NCBI RefSeq assembly: GCF_000275845.1
Contig: NW_006766893.1
Coordinates: forward strand, 606,212 to 623,385
Source: Dichomitus squalens LYAD-421 SS1
Lineage: Eukaryota > Basidiomycota > Agaricomycetes > Polyporales > Polyporaceae
Length of the DNA stretch: 17,174 nt
Direction of reading: 5' to 3'
Under the pieces are notes generated by a model that worked only from the letters and a program-made list of their open reading frames with translations, was not told the DNA's origin and ran no database searches. This document shows positions 17,116-17,174 of the stretch, piece by piece. The position numbers and the translations under genes are program-made. Position 1 is the first letter of the stretch. Each line of letters begins with the position of its first letter.

Positions 17116-17174
17116 CACTGTGAGATGTATTGAATAAAGATGATATGCATGGAAGTAAATCAAAGGACAGCTGC

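Noticed and set aside
16894..17163. N-terminal extension of the hydrolase by reading straight through into the array from an ATG at 17163
   Set aside because: The translation of the array bears no relation to the hydrolase N-terminus, and a good splice acceptor sits exactly where family similarity begins.
1..17174. tRNA, rRNA, CRISPR arrays and intact transposons
   Set aside because: I looked for tRNA T-loop motifs with matching acceptor stems, repeat-spacer arrays, reverse transcriptase or transposase motifs and long terminal repeats, and saw none that hold up.

Overview
The window looks like a stretch of a filamentous fungal nuclear genome, most likely an Agaricomycete basidiomycete. The reasons are: genes split by short GT-AG introns of about 55-90 nt, a HET/heterokaryon-incompatibility type remnant, a basidiomycete-style alpha/beta hydrolase and NTF2-like (SigF-like) protein, small secreted proteins, and pyrimidine-rich promoters. 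The taxonomic call is inference from gene style, not from a marker gene.

Layout. 1-1626: no gene I can support, but a tight cluster of five palindromes at 357-478. 1627-2950 (+): the C-terminal part of a HET-family protein, broken by at least one frameshift and one in-frame stop. 3881-4010: a GGGTAC/GTACCC array built of nested inverted repeats. 4442-4719: a duplicated promoter-like module, the second copy carrying a perfect TGACGTCA, upstream of an intact three-exon NTF2-like gene (4821-5715, +). 6107-6209: another cluster of GC-rich palindromes, followed by about 3 kb of GC-rich sequence with no recognisable gene. 9089-9947 (-): two decayed genes, a small secreted cysteine-rich protein and a kinase-like fragment, each interrupted by a single in-frame stop. 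10105-10486 (+): an intact small secreted six-cysteine protein with a TATA box and one intron. 11742-12071 (-): an intact 80-residue secreted Ser/Pro-rich protein with one intron. 13920-14843 (-): an unrecognised fragmented gene. 15795-16892 (-): the 3' three exons of an alpha/beta hydrolase whose upstream part is missing or displaced. 16952-17115: an ACTTG/CAAGT array of nested palindromes lying against the splice junction at that break.

The most unusual content is the series of short-word palindromic arrays (357-478, 3881-4010, 6107-6209, 15433-15460, 16952-17115). Each uses a different short word, but all have the same design: the word and its reverse complement iterated so that palindromes nest inside larger palindromes. 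The second theme is gene decay: four loci are open except for single stops that could each come from one C:G to T:A change. The window therefore looks like accessory sequence with a few live genes (NTF2-like, two secreted proteins, hydrolase) among remnants. No operon-like cooperation between the genes is evident.
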